Source: Desulfobaccales bacterium (lineage in GTDB: Bacteria; Desulfobacterota; Desulfobaccia; Desulfobaccales; 0-14-0-80-60-11). Taken from it: a DNA stretch of 64,000 bases. The notes under the pieces were generated by a model, which was given only the letters and a program-made list of their open reading frames with translations, searched no databases and was not told the origin of the DNA. Position numbers and translations under genes: made by a program. This document shows positions 31,618 through 40,491 of this stretch, piece by piece. The DNA lies in contig JBAZPO010000009.1 of the NCBI GenBank assembly GCA_041648175.1, positions 1-64,000 on the forward strand, in the 5' to 3' direction. Position 1 is the first letter of the stretch; each line of letters starts with the position of its first letter.

Positions 31618-32361
31618 TTATTGGCGATTAACCCCTCTTCGCAGTCCGCCGATACCTAAAAGACCCAAGAGGCAACTGCCAAACATGAAAGCCGATGGCG
31701 GCAAAGGGACAACATAAGCATAACTCGTGATGGACACATCGGCATTACCAGCGAGAGTAAAGGCTATGGTCTCATCCAAAAAGGGGCGGCCGGTGATGGG
31801 TAAATTGGGTAAATAGCCAGTACCAGTAATAGATTCACTATAGTAGTGATCAAGTATATAAAAGTCTCCTATGCCCACTGAATCGTTCACCTGGAGAAAA
31901 GGCTGATTATATGGGCCAATAAGAAAATCATTAAATGGAAATGGAATATAAGGAGGAGTTACTGTAGCTCTTAAACCTGACTCTTTTCTTGTTGAACGCC
32001 AGACTGGGTATGTTTCTAAGGGGAAATGAAAAGCGAAAACGAATGATTGAGGGTTCGCGGTTGAGTTCGTCAGGTCAATATTGGATATAATGACCGCACC
32101 TATGGTTTTATAAGAGGGGTCCATAAAACCCGAAAGCTGAACCTGAAAATCTGCTGTGTTTAAAGTCCAGTTGCCCCCGGACCCAAAATCAAATGCATCT
32201 CCGCTCGGAGTAAGAGGGATGGTATATACATTCTCAATTAGGCCTCCCGGGAGTTGGGGAGGATAATGCGTAAAGCTTGCTGTCGGGATATCGGCCCATC
32301 CATTTGCAACCGAGCAAAGTACCGTGATTAAAACCAACATTAAGATTTTGATTTTTTTCAT
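31618..32361 (-). CDS. Exported protein with PEP-CTERM-like (VPLPPS) sorting tail
   Basis: The 247-residue protein has a signal peptide (MKKIKILMLVLITVLCSVANGWA) and an extracellular beta-rich middle without recognised domain. The C-terminal tail is VPLPPSAFMFGSCLLGLLGIGGLRR: motif, hydrophobic helix, then basic cluster. This VPLP variant is recognised by exosortase-type sorting systems, which cleave the tail and deliver proteins to the outer surface or matrix. AAGGAAGG precedes the ATG. Two poly-C tracts lie 71-124 bases upstream and may affect expression. The gene is visibly lower in G+C than its surroundings. Confidence 0.82.
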   Translation of the reverse strand: MKKIKILMLVLITVLCSVANGWADIPTASFTHYPPQLPGGLIENVYTIPLTPSGDAFDFGSGGNWTLNTADFQVQLSGFMDPSYKTIGAVIISNIDLTNSTANPQSFVFAFHFPLETYPVWRSTRKESGLRATVTPPYIPFPFNDFLIGPYNQPFLQVNDSVGIGDFYILDHYYSESITGTGYLPNLPITGRPFLDETIAFTLAGNADVSITSYAYVVPLPPSAFMFGSCLLGLLGIGGLRRGVNRQ

Positions 32362-32976
32362 CTTTCACCTTCCTTACTCTGATTACCACACAATCAGTGT
32401 AATAGAAAAACTGCCCATTCCACGCATCCCGCCCCCCCCTTTTTTTCCTAAAGAAAACCCGTGGCTTTCCGTCCCACCCCCCCCCACATCCGGTTTAGCT
32501 TTTCCTAGGGTTTACATGATAGGCATACTTTATAAATAATGTCAATAAAAATTTACAAGAAAATAGTTTTATGCGGGCTGACAAACCATGCCATAGAATT
32601 TAGACATTTGCTGAAAGAGGGTTGGGACGAGGAAAAGCAGAAAATAGTTGAGGTGTAGCTAATTGTTATTTATAGAAGATTTTAAGGAAATCAAAAAGAC
32701 CAGTCTATTTATTTGACATCTGGAAGTGCGCACTGGGTTCTAAACTAGACGGGATTCAGCTTAAAACCAACGCAGAATTGCTTACCAGGCCCGGAATTAG
32801 GTTAGGCCTTGAGCCTCAACTGTCCCGGCGCGCCAAGAATGCTGCCGGAATGTGGCTAACGTTCTTCCGCCCTCAAGTATCAAACGCATAATTTTGCTCT
32901 GTTTAAATAATTATTTATATATAATTATATATTTATTAACTTAAACGAGCTAATATAGGTCTTGAGAAAACCGATT
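32362..32976. other. Intergenic region with homopolymeric C tracts
   Basis: No gene is seen. The notable content is C8 at 32432-32439 (directly followed by T7) and C9 at 32477-32485, which read as G8 and G9 upstream of the divergent minus-strand exported-protein gene. From 32500 to 32976 the sequence is A/T-rich and featureless apart from short runs such as ATTATTTATATATAATTATA near 32910. Confidence 0.5.
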
Positions 32977-33160
32977 TATAGCGTTTGCCAAAAGCTTTTT
33001 CCGTAATTAGGAGATACTTTAACACCCCAAATCCCCCCTAACCCCCCCTTTGGTAAAGGGGGAACTATAAGGAATTACTTATAAAGTCCCCCTTTGAAAA
33101 AGGGGGATTGAGGGGGATTTAAAAATCAGCCAGCGGCATAAATTTATGGCAAACGCTTTA
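32977..33160 (+). mobile_element. Long MITE-like repeat, copy C
   Basis: The element is 184 bp with ends TATAGCGTTTGCCAAAAGC and ATGGCAAACGCTTTA. The interior is nearly the same as copy A at 10135, including TTCCGTAATTAGGAGATAC, AAGGAATTACTTATAAAG and AAATCAGCCAGCGGCATAAA. It lies 23 bases before the kinase start, so it may carry promoter or terminator signals for that gene. Confidence 0.82.
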
Positions 33161-33183
33161 TCTCCAGATTTGGAGGTGTGACT

Positions 33184-33981
33184 TTGACGGACGCGAAGGA
33201 ACACATTGCTGCGGCGATCATCAGGGCGCAAACCGATTTGGATCAGGCGTTATTAGACCTGGATAAGTTACCGCCCATCGACCGGGACTCGGTCGCCTTT
33301 GTGGCGCACGCCCTCAATAACTTTCTGACCGTCACCGAAGTAACTATCGAATTTCTCATGTTGTCCCTGGCAGACCATCCCGACCCCGCCATCGGTGTTT
33401 GGCTTGGAAATTTACAACATGCCACCAACTTGATGACTCGAACCGTAAGCCAGTTGATAAATACCACGATTACTTCTGAGACCAAGCTTCGGTTTGAGAA
33501 AGTGGATGCATTCCTCGGGGTTCGGAGGATCTGCAATTATTATCAATCCAAAGCCGCTGAGAAACAGCTCCGCCTTATCTGCGGCCCCTTCATCGAGTTG
33601 CCGCCGGTTTGGACTGATCGTGTCGCCGCCGGCGCGGTTCTGGACAACCTGCTTTCGAACGCCTTGAAGTTTTCCCCACCCGGTAAAAATGTTCATATAT
33701 CCTTACATAACGAGCAGGACAGCATCGTCTGCAGGGTATGTGACGAAGGACCTGGCCTCAGTCCGGAGGAACAGGCGCAATTGTTTCAGCGCGGGGTCCG
33801 GCTCAGCCCTGTCCCCACCGGAGGTGAGCCCTCATCCGGCTACGGCCTGGCAGTCGCCAAGGAATTGGTGGAGCAACTGGGTGGGTCAATCTGGTGTGAG
33901 AGTGAACCGGGCAAGGGGTCGTGCTTTTCGGTTCGCCTGCCTGCTTATCAAGAACAGCTTCATGGTCCAGAAATCAGTTGA
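33184..33981 (+). CDS. Soluble sensor histidine kinase
   Basis: The 265-residue protein has no membrane segment. A dimerisation helix with a His-box-like FVAHALNNFLTVTE (about 40-53) is followed by the ATPase domain with N box DNLLSNALKFSPPG, G1 VCDEGPGL, and G2 SSGYGLAVAKELVEQLGG. The TTG at 33184 follows GGAGG by 7 bases, while the GTG at 33178 would be too close. It has no input domain, so it may be recruited by a partner or act as an intermediate kinase. A terminator directly follows and no regulator is adjacent. Confidence 0.85.
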   Translation: MTDAKEHIAAAIIRAQTDLDQALLDLDKLPPIDRDSVAFVAHALNNFLTVTEVTIEFLMLSLADHPDPAIGVWLGNLQHATNLMTRTVSQLINTTITSETKLRFEKVDAFLGVRRICNYYQSKAAEKQLRLICGPFIELPPVWTDRVAAGAVLDNLLSNALKFSPPGKNVHISLHNEQDSIVCRVCDEGPGLSPEEQAQLFQRGVRLSPVPTGGEPSSGYGLAVAKELVEQLGGSIWCESEPGKGSCFSVRLPAYQEQLHGPEIS

Positions 33982-34032
33982 CAGGTTCGGACAGGTTCAA
34001 TATATAAACTACAAGAGTTATGACAGGCCAAG

Positions 34033-34065
34033 CCACCCAGACTCAACTGGGTGGTTTTTTATTTT
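34033..34065 (+). terminator. Rho-independent terminator after the histidine kinase
   Basis: CCACCCAG (34033-34040) pairs perfectly with CTGGGTGG (34047-34054), followed by TTTTTTATTTT. It separates the kinase from pabA, whose ATG is 16 bases further on; pabA must therefore be read through or start very close by. Confidence 0.9.
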
Positions 34066-34080
34066 CTTAGGGGCGGTCTG

Positions 34081-34719
34081 ATGCGCTTGGTGATGATCGA
34101 CAACTACGACTCCTTCACCTATAACCTGGTCCAACTTTTCTACGAGTTCGACCTGGAGGTCCTGGTCTTCCGCCACGACGACATCGACCTGGACGGGATT
34201 GCCGTCCTCAAACCGGACTGGCTCTGTATCTCTCCGGGCCCCAAGGCCCCGGACCAGGCGGGGATCAGTAAGGCGGCCATCGCCCATTTTTATCGCGCCA
34301 TCCCCATCTTAGGGGTCTGCCTGGGACACCAGGCCTTAAACGAAGTCTTCGGCGGCGCCACCGTCAAGGCCCCCATACCGGTGCACGGCAAACGCCATCA
34401 GGTGTTTCATAGGGGCCAGGGGGTCTTCAAAGGCTTACCTTCGCCCTTTCCGGCCGCGCGTTATCACTCCCTCATGGCGCACCCCACCTCCCCGGACCTG
34501 GAGGTCACCGCCTGGACCGAGGACGGCGTCATCATGGGCCTGAAGCACCGCCACTTTCCCCTCCACGGGGTCCAGTTCCACCCGGAATCCTTCCTCACCA
34601 GCCACGGCCACACCCTGGCCGCGAATTTCCTGGAGGAAAGGCCAGGTGGGGGAGGGGCTAAGGGCGTGAGCCTACTCATTCCCCCAAACCCCTATCCCCA
34701 ACCCCTTATAGGGGGATGA
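34081..34719 (+). CDS. pabA: Aminodeoxychorismate synthase glutamine amidotransferase (PabA/TrpG type)
   Basis: The product is 212 residues. It starts MIDNYDSFTYNLVQLF. The oxyanion segment is ISPGPKAPDQAG, the nucleophile is Cys in LGVCLGHQAL, and the His-Glu pair is in GVQFHPESFLTSHG. It provides ammonia from glutamine to the chorismate enzyme. The pabB and pabC genes follow, pointing to p-aminobenzoate rather than tryptophan. The last 25 residues after FLEE (PGGGGAKG...PNPYPQPLIGG) are a translated repeat and not part of the fold; the normal end would be near residue 187. Confidence 0.9.
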   Translation: MRLVMIDNYDSFTYNLVQLFYEFDLEVLVFRHDDIDLDGIAVLKPDWLCISPGPKAPDQAGISKAAIAHFYRAIPILGVCLGHQALNEVFGGATVKAPIPVHGKRHQVFHRGQGVFKGLPSPFPAARYHSLMAHPTSPDLEVTAWTEDGVIMGLKHRHFPLHGVQFHPESFLTSHGHTLAANFLEERPGGGGAKGVSLLIPPNPYPQPLIGG

Positions 34720-34816
34720 GAGCAGTAGTGTCCGGCAAGGTTTTTGCTATAAATAGACGAGAAAATGATTTCTTAAAAGAGGCCATTACCTAACTTCCAG
34801 ATTTTTAATGTATTTT

Positions 34817-34945
34817 CCCTCTCCCCCAATGGGGGAGAGGGCAGGGTGAGGGGGAAGTGAATCGCAGACGAAGCCACCCCTCACCCTAACCCTCTCCCCC
34901 TCGAAGGGGAGAGGGGATTTTGGTGGCACAGGCTTTCCAGCCTGT
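34817..34945. repeat. Inverted pair of CCCTCTCCCC palindromes plus GCACAGGCT hairpin
   Basis: One copy (34817-34855, CCCTCTCCCCCAATGGGGGA...) is followed about 20 bases later by its reverse complement (34877-34918, CCCCTCACCCTAACCCTCTC...). Then comes GGTGGCACAGGCTTTCCAGC with CCTGTGCGG (34922-34946). The arrangement is BIME-like and separates pabA from pabB. Confidence 0.75.
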
Positions 34946-35116
34946 GCGGCCGCAGGCTTAAGCTGCGGCTACCTTTTGATATTCTGATGGGGAACGGTCT
35001 TTGCAAAATGCTTGCCGGACACTACTGGGATGAGAGGGGAGTTTGAGGGGAGGGCGGGGGACACTTACGAAAACGTTCCCCGGTCCTCCCCTCAAAAACT
35101 GCTTCTGGAGCAAATT

Positions 35117-36505
35117 ATGATCGGCCGGGTAGTCGATATAGAGGTCAAGCCCTACGAGCCGCCACCGGGGGTTGCCGGCCTGGCGGCGCTCTTCGGCGCT
35201 GTGCGGCAGCGCGCTTATGCCATGTTGCTCTTAAGCGGCGGGGACCTGGACTGCGCCGGTCATTCCCTCATGGGCTGGGACCCGTACCTGGTCCTCCGGG
35301 CCAAAGGCCGCCGGGTTACGGTGCAGCAGAACGGCGACACCCGGGTCCTTGATGCCAACCCCTTTGACGTGCTTGCCGAAGTGATGGGGGCGCTGGAGTT
35401 GCCGGGGGATACCCCGCTGGCCCCCATGGCCGCGGGCGCCCTGGGGTTTCTGGCTTATGACCTGAAAAACCATCTGGAGCGCCTGCCCGCCACCGCGGTG
35501 GACGACCTGCACTTACCCGAAATGGTCTTCGCCTTCCCCCGGAGGCTCATAGTCCATGATCGCCGGGCCGGGCGCTTCCATCAGGTCGGCATCACCCATG
35601 AAGACGTGAAGGGGAGGCGTACAGCCTCACCTGAGCCCCTGGCCTGGCCACCGGCCACGCCCGTGGGCCCCTACCGGGTGGGCCAGCCCCAAAGCAACTT
35701 TACCCGGGACGCCTACTTGAAAGCCCTCACCCGCATCCGGGAGTACATCAGTAATGGCGACGTCTACCAGGTCAATTTAACCCAGCGCTTTTCTTTCCCG
35801 CTGTCCGGGGAGCCGTATTATCTATTCCAGCGCCTCTTCCAATTAAATCCCGCCCCCTTTTATGCCTATCTCCACTGTGATGATTTTCAGATACTATCCA
35901 CTTCCATGGAGCGCTTTCTCTACCGGAGGGGGGATTATCTCGAGACCCGGCCCATCAAAGGCACCCGCCCCCGGGGCGCCACCCCGGCCGCGGACGCCGA
36001 GTTGCGCCGGGAGTTGGCCGCGAGCTTGAAGGACGACGCCGAACTGTCCATGATCGTGGACCTGTTACGCAACGACCTGGGCAAGGTCTGCCTCCCCCGC
36101 ACCGTGCAGGTCACGGAGCACAAACGCCTGGAAGCCTACCAGAATGTCTACCACCTGGTATCCATTGTCACCGGCGAGCTCCGCCCCGAATGCACCGCGG
36201 TGGATATTTTGCGGGCCACCTTTCCCGGGGGCTCCATCACCGGCTGCCCCAAGATTCGGGCCATGGAGATCATCGACGAGTTGGAGCCCCATGTGCGCCA
36301 CGTCTACTGCGGGGCCATCGGCTACCTGGGGCTGCACCGCAACCTGGACTTGAACGTGGCCATCCGCACCGCCATCGTCTCCCAAGGCCAGGGCCATTTC
36401 GCGGTAGGCGGCGGCGTGGTCTATGACTCCATCGCAGCAGACGAATACGAAGAAACCCTCCACAAGGGCCGCACCCTATTCCGCCTTATCGAGGGCGACT
36501 TGTAA
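35117..36505 (+). CDS. pabB: Aminodeoxychorismate synthase component I
   Basis: The 462-residue chorismate-binding enzyme has the C-terminal catalytic half well preserved: YISNGDVYQVNLTQRFSF, STSMERFL, ETRPIKGTRPRG, DLLRNDLGKV, HLVSIVTGEL, FPGGSITGCPKIRAM and GHFAVGGGVVYDS. The Lys of PIKGT is diagnostic for ADC synthase (anthranilate synthase has PIAGT). It forms 4-amino-4-deoxychorismate with PabA. ATG at 35117 has GGAG 6 bases upstream; the longer frame to 35012 starts in repeat sequence. PabC follows after about 190 bases of repeat. Confidence 0.94.
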   Translation: MIGRVVDIEVKPYEPPPGVAGLAALFGAVRQRAYAMLLLSGGDLDCAGHSLMGWDPYLVLRAKGRRVTVQQNGDTRVLDANPFDVLAEVMGALELPGDTPLAPMAAGALGFLAYDLKNHLERLPATAVDDLHLPEMVFAFPRRLIVHDRRAGRFHQVGITHEDVKGRRTASPEPLAWPPATPVGPYRVGQPQSNFTRDAYLKALTRIREYISNGDVYQVNLTQRFSFPLSGEPYYLFQRLFQLNPAPFYAYLHCDDFQILSTSMERFLYRRGDYLETRPIKGTRPRGATPAADAELRRELAASLKDDAELSMIVDLLRNDLGKVCLPRTVQVTEHKRLEAYQNVYHLVSIVTGELRPECTAVDILRATFPGGSITGCPKIRAMEIIDELEPHVRHVYCGAIGYLGLHRNLDLNVAIRTAIVSQGQGHFAVGGGVVYDSIAADEYEETLHKGRTLFRLIEGDL

Positions 36506-36692
36506 GAGCTTGAAGAATAGGCAGGTTTGTGAATAATGAAGGAACCGCTGATTGCCGAGGCGTTTTTATTCCCCCTTTGTAAAAGGGGGGTAGGGGGGAT
36601 TTGCTTAACTATCTGATAAAAATATAATTCCTTCATTCCAAAAAGGGATTGTAAGTTCCTATTTCCCGAGGCTAAGTGCAAGGGCAACCGTA

Positions 36693-37532
36693 ATGAATGA
36701 AACGGACCTCCAATTCATCTGGCTCAATGACGACCTGCTGCCCCTGGCCCAGGCCCACATATCGGTGAACGACCGGGGTTTCCAGTTCGGGGACGGCCTG
36801 TTTGAAACCCTGCGCGCGGACTCAGGCCGGGTGCAGTTTCTTAACGAGCACCTGGAGCGTCTCAAGTCATCTGCCCAGGCTTTTCGTCTGCCGTTTCCCG
36901 CCGAACTCCCCTGGGAAGAGCGTCTAGGCCGGTTGCTCACGGCCAACAGCCTGACCCAGGGACCGGCCCGGATAAAAATCCTGCTCACTCGGGGAATCGC
37001 GCCCGGTCTGGGCCTGCCGGAGGACTGCCGGCCCACCCTGGTCATCTGGGCCCACCCTTATACCCCTCCCACCCCGGCCGAATACGCCGCGGGCTGGGCG
37101 GTAGCGGTCTTCCCTGAAGGCCGCTCCACCTTCGTAGGCCGCCACAAGAGCCTCAACTACCTCTTCTACCTGGCAGCCCGGCAGTACGCCCTGGACCACG
37201 GGGCTCAAGAGGCCCTTATCCTGGAGGCCGATGGCCTGGTCTCCGAAGGCGCCGCCACCAGCCTGGTCTACCTTCATCAGGGGCAATTTTATACCCCAGA
37301 AGCCTTAAGCTCCCTTCCCGGCATCACCCTGGCGGTGCTGCGCCGGGGCTTAAGCGCCCGGGGCCGGACCCTTTCTGCCCGTCCCACCAGCGTCGCTCAG
37401 CTTCAAGCGGCCGACGGCCTCTGGCTGGCCAACTCCCTCATGGGCCTCATGCCGGTGGCCGCCATCGACGGCACGCCGCTCACTATCAGCGCCGCTACAT
37501 CATTTCTTCAAGAGCTTCTGGAAGCCACATAA
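36693..37532 (+). CDS. pabC: Aminodeoxychorismate lyase, class IV PLP aminotransferase fold
   Basis: The 279-residue protein matches fold-type IV enzymes: ISVNDRGFQFGDGLFETLR at the N-terminus, the PLP Lys in RHKSLNYLFYLAARQYA (about residue 153), EALILEADGLVSEGAATSLVY, and LPGITLAVLRRG. It releases pyruvate from aminodeoxychorismate to give p-aminobenzoate. A branched-chain or D-amino-acid aminotransferase is the alternative by fold, but the position after pabA-pabB makes PabC the best reading. Confidence 0.88.
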   Translation: MNETDLQFIWLNDDLLPLAQAHISVNDRGFQFGDGLFETLRADSGRVQFLNEHLERLKSSAQAFRLPFPAELPWEERLGRLLTANSLTQGPARIKILLTRGIAPGLGLPEDCRPTLVIWAHPYTPPTPAEYAAGWAVAVFPEGRSTFVGRHKSLNYLFYLAARQYALDHGAQEALILEADGLVSEGAATSLVYLHQGQFYTPEALSSLPGITLAVLRRGLSARGRTLSARPTSVAQLQAADGLWLANSLMGLMPVAAIDGTPLTISAATSFLQELLEAT

Positions 37533-37591
37533 GTACAGGATCGAAGGTTTTCCTTATTAACTAACACCTGACACCTGAAACCTGTCTTTAA

Positions 37592-38014
37592 TCATCCCCC
37601 CATCCTTTCCAACACCCGGCGCAACTGCTCGCCGGTCTTCTCCATGTCACCGGGCTGGTAGTCCCCTTGGGGAAAGAGTTGCAGGCCGTCGCTGTGGTAG
37701 CGGGGGATGACGTGTAGATGCGCATGGAACACCACCTGCCCCGCGGCCTCGAAATTGTTCATGTGGACGTTGAATCCCGGGGCCTGTAACGTGGCCTGCA
37801 GGGCCTGGGCCACCTGCCGGCAGACCTGGCCCATCTCCATCCAGAGGCCATCCGGCAGCTCCAACAGGTTCTGGTGATGCGCCTTGGGGATGACCAGGGT
37901 GTGCCCATAGTGCACCGGCGCGATATCCAGAAAGGCCAAGGCCGTAGGCGTCTCCAGGATGCGCACCGCCGGCATCTCCCCCGCCGCTATCCGGCAAAAA
38001 ATGCAGTCTCGCAT
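37592..38014 (-). CDS. HIT-family (histidine triad) nucleotide hydrolase
   Basis: The 140-residue protein starts CIFCRIAAGEMPAVRI (zinc-type Cys pair), has HYGHTLVIPKAHHQNLLEL, and ends with the catalytic triad HAHLHVIPRY. HIT proteins hydrolyse nucleoside phosphoramidates or dinucleoside polyphosphates in the cytoplasm. ATG at 38014 is favoured because AAAGGA lies 6 bases upstream. It is transcribed away from ilvA and convergent with pabC. Confidence 0.93.
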   Translation of the reverse strand: MRDCIFCRIAAGEMPAVRILETPTALAFLDIAPVHYGHTLVIPKAHHQNLLELPDGLWMEMGQVCRQVAQALQATLQAPGFNVHMNNFEAAGQVVFHAHLHVIPRYHSDGLQLFPQGDYQPGDMEKTGEQLRRVLERMGG

Positions 38015-38139
38015 TACTATCCTTTCATCGGTAATCTGTCTCTGGAAGTTTAGTTCCTTGTCATTATAGCCGAAAAATAGTATGTATGTCCGCACTTCAC
38101 CAAGGTTCTTTTTTAGCCAGGGCCGCGGAACCCAGAGTA

Positions 38140-39354
38140 ATGACCGCCATAACCATCCAAGAGATCGAGGCCGCGAGAGTGCGGCAGGCCGGAGTGGTCC
38201 TTCGCACTCCCCTCATCTACTCCCATACCTTGAGCCGGGTCAGTGGCCGGGAAGTCTTCCTGAAACTGGAAAACCTCCAGACCACCGGTTCCTTCAAGTT
38301 GCGGGGGGCCATCAACCGCCTGACCCTGCTCAAAGAACGGGGGGAAGGCGCCCGCGTGGTGGCCGCCTCCGCAGGCAACCACGGCCAGGGCGTGGCCTTC
38401 GCTGCGGCCCACCTGAATCTGCCGGCGACCATCGTCATGCCTCAGGGGGCCTCTATCTCCAAGCAACTGGCCACCCGGGGTTATGGCGCCGAAGTGCTCC
38501 TCCATGGCCGGGACCTGGGGGAGGCCCTGACTCGGGCCCAGGAACTGGTGGCTCAGGGGTACACCTTCATTCACCCCTATGACGACCCCGAAGTGATTGC
38601 CGGGCAGGGCACTCTGGGACTCGAGATCATCGAGGACTTGCCCGAAGTGGAAACCGTGGTGGTGCCGGTGGGAGGCGGTGGCCTGGCCGCAGGTGTGGCC
38701 GTGGCCTTAAAGGCGTGCAAACCCCAGGTGCGTCTCATCGGCGTCCAGACGGCCCAGGTGCCTTCCCTGGCCGCGGCCTTGCAGGCGGGCGCCCCCACCC
38801 CGGTGCCGTCCCGCCCCACCCTGGCCGACGGCATTAACGTCCCCCTCATTGGCCGCCACCCCTTCCCCGTCTTGCAGCAGCACTTGAGCGAAGTGGTGCA
38901 GGTTTCGGAGCAGGAAATCGTCCAGGCGCTGCTCCTTTTGCTGGAGAGGAAAAAAGTCCTGGCCGAAGGGGCGGGCGCGGTGGCCGCGGCGGCTTTGCTG
39001 GGCCCCCTGGCGGGCCGGGACCTGGGCCGCCGGGTGGTCCTGCTGGTGAGCGGCGGCAATATCGACATCCCCCTGCTGGAGCGGGTGGTGCCCCGGGCCT
39101 TGCTGGCCAAACGCCGCCTCTTGACCCTGAGGGTGGCCCTCCCCGATTCCCCCGGCTCTTTAGGCCGGCTCACCAGCCTGTTGGGTGAACAGGGTGCCAA
39201 CATCCTCCATCTCTTCCACGACCGCCTGGCCCAGGAACTGCCCCTGGATCACACCCGGGTGGAACTCAACCTGGAAACCCGTGGCCCGGAACACGGCGAC
39301 ACGGTCCTCAAGGCCCTGCAGGAGGCGGGCTATAAAGTTGAAGAAAAGCCTTAA
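38140..39354 (+). CDS. ilvA: Threonine ammonia-lyase with ACT domain
   Basis: The 404-residue PLP enzyme has the Schiff-base Lys in TTGSFKLRGAINRL (about 58), VAASAGNHGQGVA, the PLP phosphate loop VPVGGGGLAAGVA and LLVSGGNIDIPLLERVV. A C-terminal ACT-like domain follows (about 330-404: TLRVALPDSPGSLGRLTSLL). It converts threonine to 2-oxobutanoate; this length is the single-ACT form (TdcB/YbgT-like or short IlvA). ATG at 38140 is taken as start and the frame extends upstream without a better site. No other ilv genes are adjacent. Confidence 0.9.
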   Translation: MTAITIQEIEAARVRQAGVVLRTPLIYSHTLSRVSGREVFLKLENLQTTGSFKLRGAINRLTLLKERGEGARVVAASAGNHGQGVAFAAAHLNLPATIVMPQGASISKQLATRGYGAEVLLHGRDLGEALTRAQELVAQGYTFIHPYDDPEVIAGQGTLGLEIIEDLPEVETVVVPVGGGGLAAGVAVALKACKPQVRLIGVQTAQVPSLAAALQAGAPTPVPSRPTLADGINVPLIGRHPFPVLQQHLSEVVQVSEQEIVQALLLLLERKKVLAEGAGAVAAAALLGPLAGRDLGRRVVLLVSGGNIDIPLLERVVPRALLAKRRLLTLRVALPDSPGSLGRLTSLLGEQGANILHLFHDRLAQELPLDHTRVELNLETRGPEHGDTVLKALQEAGYKVEEKP

Positions 39355-39900
39355 AGACGGAGCCCCCTGCAAAACTTGTAATATAGGATAGCCGCAGGCT
39401 TTAGCCAACGCTTGTCTAGGCAGCCTCAACTTGAATTTTGATAGAGGCTCGACGGTTCTCTATCTTTTTCTGTTGTATCCTCAAAAATCCAAACCTGTCC
39501 GCAACCTTGGCAGGTTAGCGACGCCTGAAAAGGATAACATGTTGATCCTATCGGCAATCCTTTGGAATTTTTGATAAGTTTTGCTGGTGGCAAGAAACCG
39601 GCAGCTAATGCACCTATGTTATTTTTCTAACAATTCTTGCGGCATAATCAAGAGTGAGTGCGCAGTGAGCGATTGAACCTGACCTGCTGGCAAGCCATGA
39701 ACCATAAAAGCGGGTGTATAGGCTTTCCAGCCTGTGCGGGTTAACATTTTTCTAGATAGCATAATGAACACTAGAAACTTATCTATAATGCATCAATTTC
39801 CCCGTACTTCTCAAAATAGCTGGTTTGTGAAAATCTCTCCTCAAAAATATTCCTCTAATTGAGATTGTATGCTAAGGTACTCCTTCAAGAAGGGGTTTAT
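39355..39900. other. Intergenic region before the A+T-rich island
   Basis: No gene was found. A GGCTTTCCAGCCTGTGCGGG hairpin half occurs at about 39720-39740. Base composition shifts from G/C-rich to A/T-rich from about 39740 onward, marking the left border of the island. No direct repeat or integrase remnant was recognised. Confidence 0.5.
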
Positions 39901-40491
39901 ATGCATTTATTCAATAAAGATTTTTTTCATAATATAAATTTGTTATTAAAACCGAAGCTTCTTCTGCCTTCGTATGAGATTAATGATATTAATACGTTGT
40001 ATGATTTGCTTCCCAATCTTAAGAATGTTCGTGGGATAATATTTGATGTAGATCAAACTCTTATTGGTTTTAATAGAAATACGATTGATAAGAATACTGA
40101 AATGATCATACATTATTTTAGTTCAAAGTATAAATGTTGCTTTTTATCTAATTATCCAAATCAGACATATGCAGATATTCGGCTCAGAAATATCGAGAGA
40201 CAAATCGGAATTCCAATGATCAGAAGCAAGTATAAGAAACCTGATCCTTTAGCGTTTAAAGAAGCACTATATGCTCTTGGGACAAATGTTAACAATACCG
40301 TAGTTATAGGTGATCGTATCCTAACTGATATTATAGGGGCTAATAATATTGGAATGATATCAATTTTAGTTAAGCCTATAAACTGGAAACTAGATCCAGT
40401 ACTGATGGTAACTATCCCAAGGATTTTTGAACAAATACTGGTCAAAATTATAAAATATTTCGTTAATATTAATAAAAATGAAATTAAATAG
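39901..40491 (+). CDS. YqeG-type HAD IIIA phosphatase, A+T-rich
   Basis: The 196-residue protein has VRGIIFDVDQTLIGFNR (HAD motif I), CCFLSNYPNQT (motif II), a motif III Lys in RSKYKKPDPLAFKEAL and VVIGDRILTDIIGAN (motif IV), with the short cap-less layout of the YqeG/YrbI-type subclass. Residues 1-40 and 170-196 are Lys/Ile/Asn-rich. Its codon use is very A/T-rich, unlike all flanking genes. The ATG at 39901 lies after AAGGGG. It overlaps the next gene by 14 bases, so the two are one transcription unit. Confidence 0.8.
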   Translation: MHLFNKDFFHNINLLLKPKLLLPSYEINDINTLYDLLPNLKNVRGIIFDVDQTLIGFNRNTIDKNTEMIIHYFSSKYKCCFLSNYPNQTYADIRLRNIERQIGIPMIRSKYKKPDPLAFKEALYALGTNVNNTVVIGDRILTDIIGANNIGMISILVKPINWKLDPVLMVTIPRIFEQILVKIIKYFVNINKNEIK

